Assembly (NCBI GenBank): GCA_011799875.1
Contig: CM022297.1
Span: 446,201,292 to 446,265,291, forward strand
DNA: 64,000 bases
Source: Thinopyrum elongatum
Taxonomy: Eukaryota > Streptophyta > Magnoliopsida > Poales > Poaceae
Direction of reading: 5' to 3'
Part shown: piece by piece, positions 48,656 through 61,605 of the stretch
Numbering within the stretch: position 1 is the stretch's first letter
Layout of the letters: every line of letters begins with the position of its first letter
The notes under the pieces: generated by a model
Databases searched by the model: none
What the model saw: the letters and a program-made list of their open reading frames with translations, nothing else
What the model was told of the DNA's origin: nothing
Made by a program: the position numbers and the translations under genes

Positions 48656-50630
48656 ATGATGGATAGGCCAACTACTTCTACCAATCCACACTTCATCGAG
48701 CAAGATGAGGACCTGAACAATTACATCACCAAGAACCACCTCTTCGGCGCGCAAAGAGCTTTGCATCAAGAGAATGAAGCGTTGAACGATCGCATCGACC
48801 TACTCGCCACTGACTTGCGACAATCCGAGCTACGTACAAGAGACTACCTCGACCACAAGCTCTCCACACAAATGGAGGAGATCAATGAAAGGTTGTCGAC
48901 TCAAAAGGCAGAGAACAATGCAAGGATGGAGGAGATTCATGCTTTGTTGGTCAACCATTCTTCTACATCTTCATCATCATCAAGACGGCGCCATTCGAGC
49001 CGACATTCCTCATACACCTCTTCGGATGCAAGTCCTCCACGAGTTCGTCCGCATTGTCGCCAAGACCATGAAGATCATCAAGCGCCACAAAACCCATTTC
49101 ATGGCAACGGGTTACAAGACCGCCTCCGGGCACGTGAACAACTACGTCTCCAAGCTAATGATCCTACGGTCCAAGAGCAAGCTCCAATACGCCAAGTTCA
49201 ACAAGAACATCAAGATGGCGATGCCCTTTGACAAGAGCAACAATGTCGTGATGAAAAAGCCCTTGAAGCCCAATGTGCTCTATGTGAATCAACTAAAGCC
49301 GTCAATGAGGGTAACCGCCAAGTACGTCTACAAGAAGGGGCCCTCCTCCGAGAGCGACAAGAAGAAGTCACACGCCTTAAGGAGCGCCAAGAAAGGAGAA
49401 ACCGTGCAAGAACCCCTCGACATCAACCTCAAGCTAATCGAGTGGAGCACGAGGAGCAATCGGTTCAAGACCCTCAACCACGGCAAGAGCGTCATCACCA
49501 TCGCCCCACACAAATTGAAGAGCAACTACGGCAAGCTCAAGTTCAACATGCCTAAGTTCTCCGGCGGCACCGACCCCGAAGACTACCTTTCATGGGCGTT
49601 GAAGGTCGACAAGATCTTTTGCTTACACAACTATGAAGAGGAAAAGAAGATTGCTATGGCATCACTTGAGTTCCAAGACTATGTCCTCATTTGGTGGGAG
49701 CAAGTCATCGAGCGTCGACAAGCAAGAGGTGACCCACCCATCACAACATGGAATCAAATGAAGGATGTCATGCGAGCGCGCTTTCTACCCACATACTATA
49801 GCCGCGACCTCTTGAAGAAATTGCAACTTCTTAGGCAAGGCACCAAGTCTGTTGAAGTGTATTACAAGGAAATTGAGATTGCAATGATACAAGCTAATCA
49901 CGTAAGATGAGGAGCAAACCATGGCACGTTTCTTGAATGGACTCAACCATCCTATCAAGAAGATCGTCGACTTCCAACCTTACTCCAACCTCCTCGAGCT
50001 AGTGCACCAAGCTACCAAGGCGAAGCGACAAGTCCAAGATGACTACAAGTATGCCAAGTACTCTTCCAAGACATATGGCTCCTACAATCAAGCTTCAACA
50101 ACTACGACACCTTCTACCTCAACTAAACCTACATTAAACAACGTTGACAAGTCAAGTTGCAAGAAGACTTCGACACCTTCGAGTCATCCTCCTACTACAA
50201 GCAACTTCAAGCCAAGAGCTTCATTATCAACAACTCCACCGGATGAGACCGTCAAGACAAGTTCCATCAAATGCTTCACATGTCAAGGCCGAGGCCACAA
50301 GCCATTTGAGTGCCCCACTCAACGCACCATGATCGCCAATGATGGCGGCACCTATGACTCAGTGAGTGAGGAAGAAATGGAAGTGCTTGAGCACGAGTCC
50401 ATACACCGGCGCGTGAATGAAGATGAAGATGACCAAGTCTTTTGTGACAATGATTCGAGCCCCGCTCTTGTTGTCTCCAAGATCTTGACACTTCAACATC
50501 AACAAGACAAAGACCAACGTTGCCACATCTTCCACACCAAAGCGGGCATCAACGGACATTCCGTGAAGGTCATCATCGACGGAGGAAGTTGCCACAACTT
50601 GGCAAGTGAAGAACTATGCTCCAAGCTACA
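48656..50630 (+). pseudogene. gag: Gypsy gag and protease start, frameshifted
   Basis: Starts MMDRPTTSTNPHFIEQ, followed by a coiled-coil-like stretch and a Ser/Arg-rich stretch (STSSSSSRRRHSSRHSS). After a frame change between 49231 and 49540 the capsid core reads YGKLKFNMPKFSGGTDPEDY, EFQDYVLIWWEQV, MRARFLPTYYSRDLLKKL and SVEVYYKEIEIAMIQAN. A further frameshift near 49910 leads to MARFLNGLNHPIKKIV. A zinc knuckle CFTCQGRGHKPFEC (C-x2-C-x4-H-x4-C) lies at 50272-50313, and the protease motif VIIDGGSCHNLAS near 50568-50606. The sequence is cut at 50631 by an inserted LTR. Confidence 0.8.
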
Positions 50631-50983
50631 TGTAACACCCTGGATTTTGCCCTTTTCTTTTTCTGATGATTGTCTTGGATTTCTTGTTTTGAATTGTTTT
50701 TCTGCGGCTGTGTGGTTCTGAAACTTGGGAAGATCATGTCTTCCTAGGTTTTATAGTGGCTTGTCATCCTCATCATCATCCCAAGATCATGTCATTTTCA
50801 TCCTTGACCCAATTCCAATATTCATTTTCTTGGAAATATTCCTTTTCTATTAAAGGAATAATTCTTTTTATCCCTAGGTTGTGAAGCAACCTATATTTCT
50901 GTCACTCCCAAAATTCCCAAATAATTCTCATAAATTGTTTGGGTCATATCTTCCTCAAATATGTCAAAACCCTTCCTTGTCAT

Positions 50984-52578
50984 TGATACGTCTCCAACGT
51001 ATCTATAATTTTTGATTGTTCCATGCTGTTATATTATCATTCTTGGATGTTTTACAATCATTTTATATCATTTTTTGTTAATAACCTATTGACATAGTGC
51101 CCAGTGCCAGTTGCTGTTTTCTGCATGTTTTTTACATCACATGAAATCAATACCAAACGGAGTCCAAATGCATCGAAACTTTTTAGAGATTTTTTTTGGA
51201 CCAGAAGACATCCAGTGGGCCAAAGAAGTACCGAAGAGGGGGCCCGAGGTGAGCACAAGACACCGGGGCGCGCCAGGGCCCCCAGGCGCGCCCTGGTGTG
51301 TTGTGCCCATCTCGAAGACCTCCCGCACCGCCTCTTTGCTCTATAAATACCCCAATATTCCAGAAACCCTAGGGGAGTCGACAAAAATCAATTCCAGCCG
51401 CCGCAAGTTCCAGAAACCACAGATCCAATCTAGACACCATCACCGAGGGGTTCATCATCCTCATTGGTGCCTCTCCGATGATGCGTGAGTAGTTCATTGT
51501 AGACCTACGGGTACGTAGTTAGTAGCTAGATGGCTTTCTCTCTCTCGTTTGATTCTCAATACAATGGTCTCTTGGAGATCCATATGATGTAACTCTTTTT
51601 GCGGTGTGTTTGTTGGGATCCGATGAACTTTGAGTTTATGATCAGATCTATGTTTTTATCCACGAAAGTTATTTGAGTCTTCTTTGATCTCTTATATGCA
51701 TGATTGCTTATAGCCTTGTATTTCTTCTCCGATATTTGGGTTTTGTTTGGCCAACTTGATCTATTTATCTTGCAATGGGAAGAGGTGCTTTGTGATGGGT
51801 TCGATCTTACGGTGCTTGATCCTAGTGACAGAAAGGGAAACAACACGTATGTATCGTTGCTATTAAGGATAAAAAGATGGGGTCTATTTCTACATAAATA
51901 GATCTTGTCTACATCATGTCATCGTTCTTATAGCATTACTCCATTTTTCCATGAACTTAATACACTAGATGCATGCTGGATAGCGGTCGATGTGTGGAGT
52001 AATAGTAGTAGATGCAAGAAGGAGTCGGTCTACTAATCTTGCACATGATGCCTATATAATGATCATTGCCTGGATATCGTCATGAGTATTTGAAGTTCTA
52101 TCAATTGCCCAATAGTAATTTGTTTACCCACCGTTTGCTATTTTTCTCGAGAGAAGCCAGTAGTGAAAACTACGGCCCCCGGGTCTCTTCTTTAATATAT
52201 TTGCCTTCAAGATCTATTTTGCTATTCGCTCTTTTATTTATTTGCAACTTTTATTTTCAGATCTATTAATCCAAAAATCCAAAAATACCTTGCTGCAATT
52301 TTTACTTATTTATTTTATCTCGCGTTCCCGCGAGATCTATTTATCCAATCTACTACAATTTTACCTATCCTTTTACCCGTGAGGGATTGACAACCCCTGT
52401 CTTACGTCGGGTTGCAAGTATTTGTTCTTTGTGTGCAGGAGCTGTTTACATGGTGTTGCGTGGTTCTCCTACTGGTTCGATAACCTTGGTCTCATCACTT
52501 AGGGAAATACCTACCGTTGATGTGATGCATCATCCTTTCCTCTTTGGGGAAATACCGATGTAGTTCAAGCAAGCATGA
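50984..52578 (+). repeat. 5' LTR of the TGATACG element
   Basis: 1595 bp, TGATACGTCTCCAACG to CAAGCATGA; the 3' copy ends CAAGCATCA, so the terminal CA is mutated here. TATAAATA at 51342-51349. Confidence 0.9.
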
Positions 52579-52589
52579 AAAGGAATTTC

Positions 52590-52610
52590 TTGCGCCGCTG
52601 CTGGGGAGAC
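52590..52610 (+). other. Primer-binding site (tRNA-Asp type)
   Basis: TTGCGCCGCTGCTGGGGA resembles TGGCGCCGTTGCCGGGGA, the complement of the tRNA-Asp 3' end, with three mismatches. Confidence 0.65.
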
Positions 52611-52781
52611 ATCATCAACATCAACTAGGTTCCTAATCACAAATCTCATCTCCTTGCAATTTACATTATTTTCCATTTGCCTCTCGTTTTCCTCTCCCCC
52701 ACTTCACAAAAATTTGCCGTTTTATTCGCCCTCTTTTTCGTTCGCCGTTTTCTCGTCAGATCTATCTTTTTGCTTGCAATC

Positions 52782-53483
52782 ATGAGTGATTTTGGTATGG
52801 CAGAAACAGATGATGGCCTAACTCCTAAAATGGAGCGTACGGGTAACCTGGATGCCAAAACTTTTGTTTTGGGGCAGGGGAATGTTATGGGAAAAGAACA
52901 TATCCAAGAATTTTTCAATTGTGTTGGAAATTTGAGTCTTGATGATGCTCCTATACTTAAAAGGACTAAATCTTATGCGGAAGCTATTTCAGCGCTAGTT
53001 CTGAAACTTGAAAATAGATTTATCCGTACTCATCCTACCTTGCAAAGATTGTTTTATGAGTTACCTGTTATAAAGAATCCTAAAGCTAAAAAGTTGGCCA
53101 CTCTTGTTCTTATGAATGAATTTGACTACATAATACGGGAAGCTAGGGAAATCTTTGATTTTTATGGTATGAATCATGAAAAACCCATGATAGATGAAAT
53201 TCTCTATAATAGTGATTATGCTTTAAGACATTTACTTGGGGATAATCAAATCTTTGATGAGAATCTTAAAAAGCAAGTCCCTGTTTTAGATATTATCCAA
53301 CAAGTTTTTAATGATGTTAATCAACATTATTCTTGGATCACTGCCGGAAATCAAAAGGGATATGATGATAAGCAACTTGATTGTGCTAATGTTTCCATGG
53401 ATAATGTGTTTTATGTTGTTTTTGCAAAGCCTCCTGAGAAAAACACCTCAAAGGAAAACAAGAACAAAGATGACAATACTTAG
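52782..53483 (+). CDS. Intact 233-aa ORF of the TGATACG element, unknown function
   Basis: Starts at MSDFGMAETDD; the frame is open further upstream to 52677, but the sequence before 52782 is T/C-rich leader. Largely helical, charged protein with segments GKEHIQEFFNCVGNL, YAEAISALVLKLENRF, LATLVLMNEFDYIIREAREI and a lysine-rich end (NTSKENKNKDDN). No zinc knuckle, DSG or YLDD motif and no transmembrane segment. It stands where gag is expected, so a gag-like or RNA-binding role is possible but unproven. No stop or frameshift interrupts it. I do not recognise a named family. Confidence 0.75.
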   Translation: MSDFGMAETDDGLTPKMERTGNLDAKTFVLGQGNVMGKEHIQEFFNCVGNLSLDDAPILKRTKSYAEAISALVLKLENRFIRTHPTLQRLFYELPVIKNPKAKKLATLVLMNEFDYIIREAREIFDFYGMNHEKPMIDEILYNSDYALRHLLGDNQIFDENLKKQVPVLDIIQQVFNDVNQHYSWITAGNQKGYDDKQLDCANVSMDNVFYVVFAKPPEKNTSKENKNKDDNT

Positions 53484-55944
53484 ATCCTTTGCTTTATGCC
53501 AAGCTAGGGGCGTAAAACGATAGCGCTCGTTGGGAGGCAACCCAACTTGTATCTTTTTGATTTTTGGTTTTCTTGGTGTTTTCAATAAAATACCCAATTA
53601 TGTCTCTGATTAGATGTGTTTTTGTGGTTTAGATTAGTGTTTGTGCCAACCAAAGCCTTTGGGATGATTTGGGTGATAGTCGATTTGATCTTGCTGAAAA
53701 ACAGAAACTTTTGCGCTCAGGAAAACAATTCTTATTTTTAACAGAAGAGTGATTTTGAGTTGATTCTTTTTGTAGAAGATTAATAAACAAATTTTTCACG
53801 TTTTCCTAATTTTTCAGAATTTTTGAAGTTATAGAAATATTCGAAGTTTTCAGATTTCTACAGACTGTTCTGTTTTTGACAGATTCTGTTTTCTTTGTGT
53901 TGTGTGCTTGTTTTGATGATTCTATGGTTTCCTTTGAAGAGTTTTTGCCATAGAAGAGTTGGAATACAGTAGATCTAATGCAAAAATAAAATATGAATGG
54001 GTTTACAATAGTACTTATAGTAGTGATTTGCTTTCTTATACTAACGGATCTCACGAAGGTTTTGTTGAGTTTTGTGTGATTGAAGTTTTCAAGTTTTGCG
54101 TGACATTACGATGGATGAAGGAATAAGGATTAGCAAAAGGCTAAGCTTGGGGATGCCCGAGGCACCCCAAGATAATATTCAAGAAGTATCAAGCAACTAA
54201 GCTTGGGGATGCCCCCGAGTGGCATCCCCTCTTTCTAACGACCATCGGTATTTTACTTGGAGCTATATTTTTATTCGTCACATATTATGAGTTTTGCTTG
54301 GAGCGTCTTGTATGATATGAGTCTTTGCTTGTTTTGCTTTTTATTTTAAGTCTTGAATCCTTGCTGGACACACCTTTTTGGGAGATCCAAAAATTATGCT
54401 ATGCTTGCTCCTATGCTTCACTTAAATTTTTATGAGCTATGGAATTGCTCTAGTGCTTCACTTATATCTTTTTGAGCACGGTGTGCTTTGTTATTTTTGA
54501 AGAAATGCTCTCATGCTTCACTTAGATTTATTTGGGAGTTAGTAATTTTTCAAAAAAATTCTCTCTTTCTTCACTTAGATTAATTTGAGAGAAAGAAATA
54601 TTATGCTCATGTTCTTCACTTATATTTGTTTGAGCTTATTAAAAGCAACATATGAAACTAGTCCCAAAGTGATAGATATCCAAGGAGGATATAATAAAAA
54701 CTTTCATGAAGATCATTGGACAAAATAAACTTGATTCTTAGTAATAGTTTTGAGATATGATGATAGTGATATGTGAGTCATGTTGATGAGTAATTATGCT
54801 TTAGTAAGAATATTGGTGTTAAGGTTTGTGATTCCCTATGCAAGCACGAAAGTCAATAGTTATGCAATGAAATTATATCCTACTTGTGGTGCATTATTTG
54901 GTGTTAATTATTCTTAATGCTTGCTTACGAGATTTTTCATTTCTTGGTTGAGCGCTTCTCAATCTTTTTGCTAGCCTTCATTTGCACTAAGTATGATCAC
55001 TACTTGTGCATCCAAAACCCTTTAAACCAGTTTTGCCATATGAGTCCACTATACCTACCTATATGCGGTATTTCCATGCTGTTCTAAGCAAATTTGTATG
55101 TGCCATCTCTAATTTTCAAAATAAATTTCTCTTTTGTGTGCTCGTACCGCTCGCGAGGCGGTGAGGGGTGGCCGATATTTTCCATGCTAGATGTGTTATT
55201 CTCATGATGAGTGTTTATCCACTTGTCATTGCACGAGAGTACGGCAAAGGTATTAGGGATGCCCAGTTCCGAAATGAAAAATGAATTTACTTTATGTTGT
55301 CAAATAATAAATTCCTTGTAAAGTGTTGGTATGGAGGGCACCCGTGGATATGGCTAACCATGGAAAGTGAAAGAAATGGTGGAAAAAGGAATAAACTTTA
55401 ATTTATGTTTGGGAACCGCCTATGATATATCTAGCATGGAAAGTGTTGGGAACTCTAATTCGTTTTCGTTGGTGAGAAAAGTATGCCTCTCAAAATGTTT
55501 TTATCTCTCAATTTAAGCTTTGAGCTCTGGCACCTCTACAAATCCCTACTTCCCTCCGCGAAGGGCCTTTCTTTTACTTTATGCAATTTTTATTTTTATT
55601 TGAGTCTCCATCTTCTCTTATAAAGCACCAACTAAGGGGCACTATGATTGTACTTGAGCATTGGGTGTAGCTAATATTCGAGTGTGTTTCATGAATGGAT
55701 CAATGATTGAGTATAATGGGCTAGGGATAGCTTGCTTTAGTGTTGATATTTTGAAAGACATGGTTACTTGTTGATATGCTTGAGTATTAAAGTCTTCATG
55801 TCAAAACTAGACTATTGCTTTGAACCATATAAAAGTCCAAATGTCCATGCTACAAAGAAAAGAATATGTGATGAACATGTCAGGCAGCATTCCACATCAA
55901 AAATTCTGTTTTTATCATTTACCAACTCGAGGACGAGCAGGAAT
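53484..55944 (+). other. Non-coding internal region of the TGATACG element with hairpin repeats
   Basis: About 2.5 kb without a gene. Two internal copies of the polypurine-tract motif (TAAGCTTGGGGATGCC) lie at 54142 and 54199, each followed by its near-complement (GGCACCCCAAG or GGCATCCCC), so they can fold. At 54395-54650 four to five degenerate ~60-bp units repeat TGCTTCACTTA..TTTGAGC, most starting with TGCTC and ending with GAGC. Confidence 0.65.
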
Positions 55945-55959
55945 TAAGCTTGGGGATGC
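55945..55959 (+). other. Polypurine tract of the TGATACG element
   Basis: TTAAGCTTGGGGATGC directly before the 3' LTR start at 55960. Confidence 0.7.
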
Positions 55960-57555
55960 TGATACGTCTCCAACGTATCTATAATTTTTGATTGTTCCAT
56001 GCTGTTATATTATCATTCTTGGATGTTTTACAATCATTTTATATCATTTTTTGGTACTAACCTATTGACATAGTGCCCAGTGCCAGTTGTTGTTTTCTGC
56101 ATTTTTTTACATCGCAGGAAATCAATACCAAACGGAGTCCAAACGCAGCGAAACTTTTTGGCGATTTTTGTTTGGACCAAAAGACATCCAGTGGGCCAAA
56201 GAAGTACCGAAGATGGGGCCCGAGGTGAGCACAAGACACCGGGGCACACCTAGGCCCCCGGGCGCGCCCTGGTGGGTTGTTCCCATCTCGGAGACCTCCC
56301 ACACCGCCTCTTTGCTCTATAAATACCCCAATATTCCAGAAACCCTAGGGGAGTCAACGAAAATCAATTCCAGTCGCCGCAAGTTCCAGAAACAATAGAT
56401 CCAATCTAGACACCATCACGGAGGGGTTCATCATCCTCATTGGTGCCTCTCCGATGATGCGTGAGTAGTTCATTGTAGACCTACGGGTCCATAGTTAGTA
56501 GCTAGATGGCTTTCTCTCTCTCATTTGATTCTCAATACAATGGTCTCTTGGAGATCCATATGATATAACTCTTTTTGCGGTGTGTTTGTTGGGATCCGAT
56601 GAACTTTGAGTTTATGATCAGATCTATGTTTTTATCCATGAAAGTTATTTTTGAGTCTTCTTTGACTCTTATATGCATGATTGCATATAGCCTCGTATTT
56701 CTTCTCCGATATTTGGGTTTTGTTTGGCCAACTTGATCTATTTATCTTGCAATGGGAAGAGGTGCTTTGTGATGGGTTCGATCTTACGATGCTTGATCCC
56801 AGTGACAGAAGGGGAAATGACACGTATGTATCATTGCTATTAAGGATAACAAGATGGGGTCTATTTCTACATAAATAGATCTTGTCTACATCATGTCATC
56901 GTTCTTATTGCACTACTTTGTTTTTCCATGAATTTAATTCACTAGATGCATGCTGGATAGCGGTCGATGTGTGGAGTAATAGTAGTAGATGCAGGCAGGA
57001 GTCGGTCTACTAATCTTGGACGTGATGCCTATATAATGAGTATTGCTTGGATATCATCACGAGTATTTGAAGTTCTATCAATTACCCAACAGTAATTTGT
57101 TTACCCACCGTTTGCTATTTTTCTTGAGAGAAGCCACTAGTGAAAACTACGGCCCTCGGGTCTCTTCTTTAATATATTTGCCTTCAAGATCTATTTTGCT
57201 ATTCGCTCTTTTATTTATTTGCAACTTTTATTTTCAGATCTATTAATCCAAAAATACAAAAATACCTTGCTGCAATTTTTACTTATTTATTTTATCTCGC
57301 GTTCCCGCGAGATCTATTTATCCAATCTACTACAATTTTACCTATCCTTTTACCCGTGAGGGATTGACAACCCCTCTCTTACGTCGGGTTGCAAGTATTT
57401 GTTCTTTGTGTGCAAGAGCTGTTTACATGGTGTCGCGTGGTTCTCCTACTGGTTCGATAACCTTGGTCTCATCACTGAGGGAAATACCTACCGTTGTTGT
57501 GCTGCATCATCCCTTCCTCTTTGGGGAAATACCGACGTAGTTCAAGCAAGCATCA
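55960..57555 (+). repeat. 3' LTR of the TGATACG element
   Basis: 1596 bp, TGATACGTCTCCAACG to CAAGCATCA, with TATAAATA at 56318-56325. Followed by the target duplication GTCAT. Confidence 0.92.
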
Positions 57556-58776
57556 GTCATCATCAAAGATAATTCACAAATATTCCTTTTCTGATTCTGC
57601 CCTAAGTGGCTTTTTGAAAAGGAAGTGTCATTTATCTTTGCTTTTTTGACCCCAAACTTTTTGGACACCTTTTCCTATCCATATAATTGCCCCATGTCAA
57701 AATTCAACTCAATTTGCCTAGTAAATATTCCTGAGCAATTTTTCAAAGTTCTTGTCTGAGGGAAGCCTGTGTGAAGGAAGTACAAGCTAGGCATATCCAA
57801 ATGAGTTGAAATTTTGCAAGGTCCTTCATATGATCCAATCATCACTCTCCACCAAATTTGAGCTCATGTAACCTTTCTATGTGAGCCCAGCTCCAAATCT
57901 TGGTTTCTGGTCAGATTTTTAGTTTGTGAAGCAACCATATTTTATATTGCTTCATCTAAGCTAAAATCTTAACAGGACATTCTACTATCCATATCAACTC
58001 TCTCCACCAAGTTTTGGCTCAATTCATTAACCCATTTGCCCTGTGCAATTTTTCCAAAATTCTGTCCAGAGAGATGCTATATGAAGCAAGTGCTAGTTTG
58101 GCTAATCCAAATGGCATGAAACTTTTTGAGCATCTTCATATCTTCAAATCATTGGGCCATGCCCATTTTTAGATCATTTCATGCACTTATGTGAGTGCTA
58201 CTTCGTCATCTCTTAATCTGGCCCTTATGGTGGTTTCTACAGCAAGTACCATCTAAACTCCTCCTCTTAAGCTTATTTTTGGTGATCAACATCACCTTAG
58301 CATGTGATCATCATCAGACAAACCCATTCCTTCGTGGCCAAGTCTGGGCCCCCTCTGCTCAGCACAAACACTTTGCTACTATTCTGGTTTGGCTCCTCCT
58401 GCCAATCTCTTCTTTGCCCCTGGACTGAATTATTTCTTCGTTTGGACTGAGGGTAGCAAGGTCCATCCACTGGGCATGGTCGGCCCGGCCAAAACGCACC
58501 GCTTGCACCAGTGCAGGCGGTGATCACGCTTGCATCATGCTAATTGCGAGCTCTGGCTCGTTCCGGCCACTGTTCTCATCCACTCTCTCGTCGTCTCGAC
58601 TCGCCGCCATGTCTAGTAGCTCCCCCGTGCTCCACTGCATCATCCCGTGCCCGGGCCCCCTCCTGGTTCGCCATGAATGCGCCGCAAACGCCATGCCCGT
58701 GCCGCGTCCAGCTCCTGTCCTCCATTAGAGCACTGCTTGAGCTCGCCCGTGATGCTATAGAGGCTTCCTCCGCGCC

Positions 58777-58784
58777 TATATAAG
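58777..58784 (+). promoter_or_regulatory. TATA box of the 4.4-kb LTR
   Basis: TATATAAG in CGCGCCTATATAAGCTGCC, at the start of the C/T-rich segment, a good position for an LTR promoter. Confidence 0.55.
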
Positions 58785-61605
58785 CTGCCCCGAGGTCCTC
58801 CGCACCTCAGTCACTCCTCTCTCACCTCATTTGCTCGCCGGAGTGCCTCTCCTCGCCGTTTTCTTCCCGGGTCGCCTCGGCCATCGCCGGAGTTCGCTCC
58901 TCCCTGGTGCGCCTAGCCCACCTCTCCTCCTCTAGCCACCACCAGCGTGCTCCTCTCCTCTCAGCGGTGCTCCCCAACCCTCCTCCCCCTCGCCGGAGTG
59001 GCCGCACCACCGAGAACCACCACCGCCCTCACCTCTCTGTCCTCCTCCTGGCGCCGCCCGTCGCCGCCGTCTCGCTCCTCCCAGGTGCCATCCAACCCTC
59101 TGAACGGGACCCCCTTGCCGCCCCGGTCCCGCCGGTGCCCTCGGCTTGGCCAGAGATGGCCTGAGCCGGCCGGCCCCCTTGGCCGCTTCCTTCCCCTGCC
59201 CCACTCTATTCCATGAGAGGAACAGGCGCAGGGGAGAAGACGACGCCCGCTTGGCCCCCCTGCCAGTGGGCCCCCTCTGTAAGTGGCACAACTTTGGGTC
59301 CACGTGTTTTAAGTGGAAACGGGTTTTTCCAGAATACGTTTTCTGTTTTTGAAAGCGTAATTCCTTCCTCTGTTGCCTAAAGTACGTTTTCCAGTTCATA
59401 AACCGTATTTTCTCAAATCCGTTTCTGTCTTATCCACTCAGGGACCCGTTGGTGATAAAAATATTCACAGATTGGTCCCTCTCCTTCTTCACCTCGTACC
59501 TCCGCAACTGTAACTCCGATTGAGGTGAATCCAACGCCCACTTCTTCATCTCGTCGAGCTCTATCCGTTGGTTTCATTTTCACTATGTGGTCCCACAGTG
59601 AAAATGACCATTTTGCCCTTGCTTCTAATCAGCCCCCTCTGAGAGTGAAGCGTCCGGCAAATGTTTTCGCGGCTTCACCGCACTTCTTCCCGGAGTCTCC
59701 GTCACCCCCAGGCAAGCCACAACAGCCACTTGCATGATAGCCATGCAGTAGCCATGATTTCTACTTGAATATTTAATAAAAGTTTGTCCGCTATCTGCCT
59801 ACTTGTTTGCTTCTACTGTCACTGTTTTGGTTATGCTCGTGGATTCATGTTCACCTTCATGCTATGTTCCGATGCATCTTGTTATCTTGTACTACTTGCT
59901 AGCATCATAATCATATGTCATGCTTGGTAGTAATAGTACATGCTGGTAGTAGTGATGTTCTTCCTGATGCATGCTTGCTGTCTGTTACCCAATACCGTTG
60001 CTATGCATGTTCCTTTGCATCTAGTGGTCACATGCTTACTTGGTAGTATTCTTGTTATGTTCTTGCATGGTATTTATTTATGATGCTAGTAGTCATGCTA
60101 TGCTCATGGGTACTGTTATACTTATGCTCGTAAGTATGCCATGCTCATTTGATTAAATGTTTCATTGCTGTTATGCTCGATGATATTGTTGCACCTCCTT
60201 CTTATGTTGATATCATGCTCATGCATTGTAGTTGCATCATGTTATTTTAATATGGCTTAGCTTATTGCATTCAAGTTTAACCGGATAATAATGAACTGGA
60301 ACAACTGTTGGCTGAGTCATGGTGCAACCAAATCGAGCTGACCAGTGCAGCCACATTTGCCTTTTATGAGAAGGCCCTAATGCGGTCTATTGTCATGCCT
60401 CTCGCCGGTGCCTCCAACGAGGGAAGGTTATGGGCGCGTGCTACCCTGATCAGGTAGGCGGACATAAACTTTGTGTGCTCGTTGTTGTTGTAAGGATCCT
60501 TGTCCCCGTTTGGGACCGTTTATGTTTTGCCACGACGGTGGCTGTTGGGTGTCACGAGTTGACATGGGGCCACCCAAGACTTAGCCCAAAGGGGAGTTTG
60601 TCGGAGTGGCTGGGAGAGTGTGATGGCAATAGATCGGTTTTGTCAGAATGCCATTGGTCCACCCGAATGGGAGCACAAGGCCATGGGTTCTGTGGTGTGG
60701 GTACAGTGTACTATCCTCTGCAGAGTGTGTGTTTAATCTATCAATAGCCGCGCCCGCGGATATGGGCCCAGTTTGTAGTCGGTCACACTATGAGCCAACT
60801 ATAATAATAACTTGATTAATAATAACCCCGGTTCGATGATGAGAAAGAGGTTGGTTGTGATCGAGAGAGGATCACGGAGGTATCGTGTATACCGAAGTTG
60901 GTTGATCTTATTGTGATCGCGAGATGATCACGGAGGTATCGTGGATACCGATGTTGGTAAGCTGATGCATGAGATGGTTACGAGTTAACCGCCGAGCAAG
61001 ACTAAGTTGGCGCATGATAATGTTAACCTGTTACATGTAGTATCATCATTTTCATATGCTCATGCTATGCTTGTTCTAGCCGTATCATGTTCAGTTTGTG
61101 CATGCCATGTTGTTCTGTTAGTATCATGCTCATGATTGCTTTAACCTGCTAATGCCATGCTGTTGTTTGTCTTGACTGCTTTTGGTTATTGTGAGCTTGC
61201 AAGTACATTCAATGTACTGACCTGGCGTGTCATGCCAGTTTGTAGGTCATGCTGAGTTTGCTTGCTTGTTTGGTGTGGTTCATGTGTTCGCGAGCTAGGA
61301 TAAACGTTCCAGCCAGAGTCCCTGCGGATTGGAGTCCATCATCGTCGTTCGTTGTTCCGCTGCCAGTAGAGGTTCCGCTGCCTCAAGTTGTTATGCTGAT
61401 TGCATAGAGCAATTGTGGTTGGCGTAGCGTCGCCGTGCCGGTGTTATTCATTATAATATCAGAGACCTTGTATTCATATTCATGTTGTAATAGAAAGCTG
61501 GTTTGTTCTATGCTAAGCAGTGCCGTATTCCAGAAGACTTCACCTCGATCTCTGGGCTGGAATACGGGGCATTCCAGTTTCTCTGAGCCGGGGTGCCACA
61601 GGGCT

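Larger units (their letters stand above)
46122..50630 (+). mobile_element. Partial Gypsy element with CCGGACATCCGG repeats
   Basis: Order: polyprotein C-terminus, one LTR (46428-47108), primer-binding site, long leader, gag and start of protease. Internal sequence thus lies on both sides of a single LTR. The element is cut at 50631 by insertion of another retrotransposon, whose possible target duplication is CTACA at 50626-50630. The remaining pol would lie beyond the window. Confidence 0.75.
50984..57555 (+). mobile_element. Complete non-autonomous TGATACG retrotransposon
   Basis: 6572 bp with 5' LTR 50984-52578, degenerate tRNA-Asp primer-binding site, a 233-aa ORF, a long non-coding part, polypurine tract and 3' LTR 55960-57555. 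Perfect target duplication GTCAT at 50979-50983 and 57556-57560. No gag zinc knuckle, protease, RT or integrase is seen, so it would need these from another element. The two LTRs are very similar, which suggests a recent insertion. Confidence 0.92.
50631..61600 (+). repeat. 5' LTR of the 4.4-kb-LTR element, split by a nested insertion
   Basis: Parts 50631-50983 and 57561-61600. It holds a diverged ~310-bp direct duplication (GAGCAATTTTTCAAAG near 57734, GTGCAATTTTTCCAAAA near 58043), a TATA box, a GC-rich segment (58440-59290), CCAGGCAAGCC at 59708 (also in the Tekay LTR at ~33788) and a 56-bp tandem duplication at 60855-60960 (GGATCACGGAGGTATCGTG). Small open frames in the GC-rich part lack recognisable protein features. 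Confidence 0.8.

Noticed and set aside
58544..59399. Frames in the GC-rich part of the 4.4-kb LTR as a captured host gene
   Set aside because: C/T-rich segment downstream of the LTR TATA box; Pro/Ser/Arg-rich translations on both strands, no domain and no convincing exon structure.
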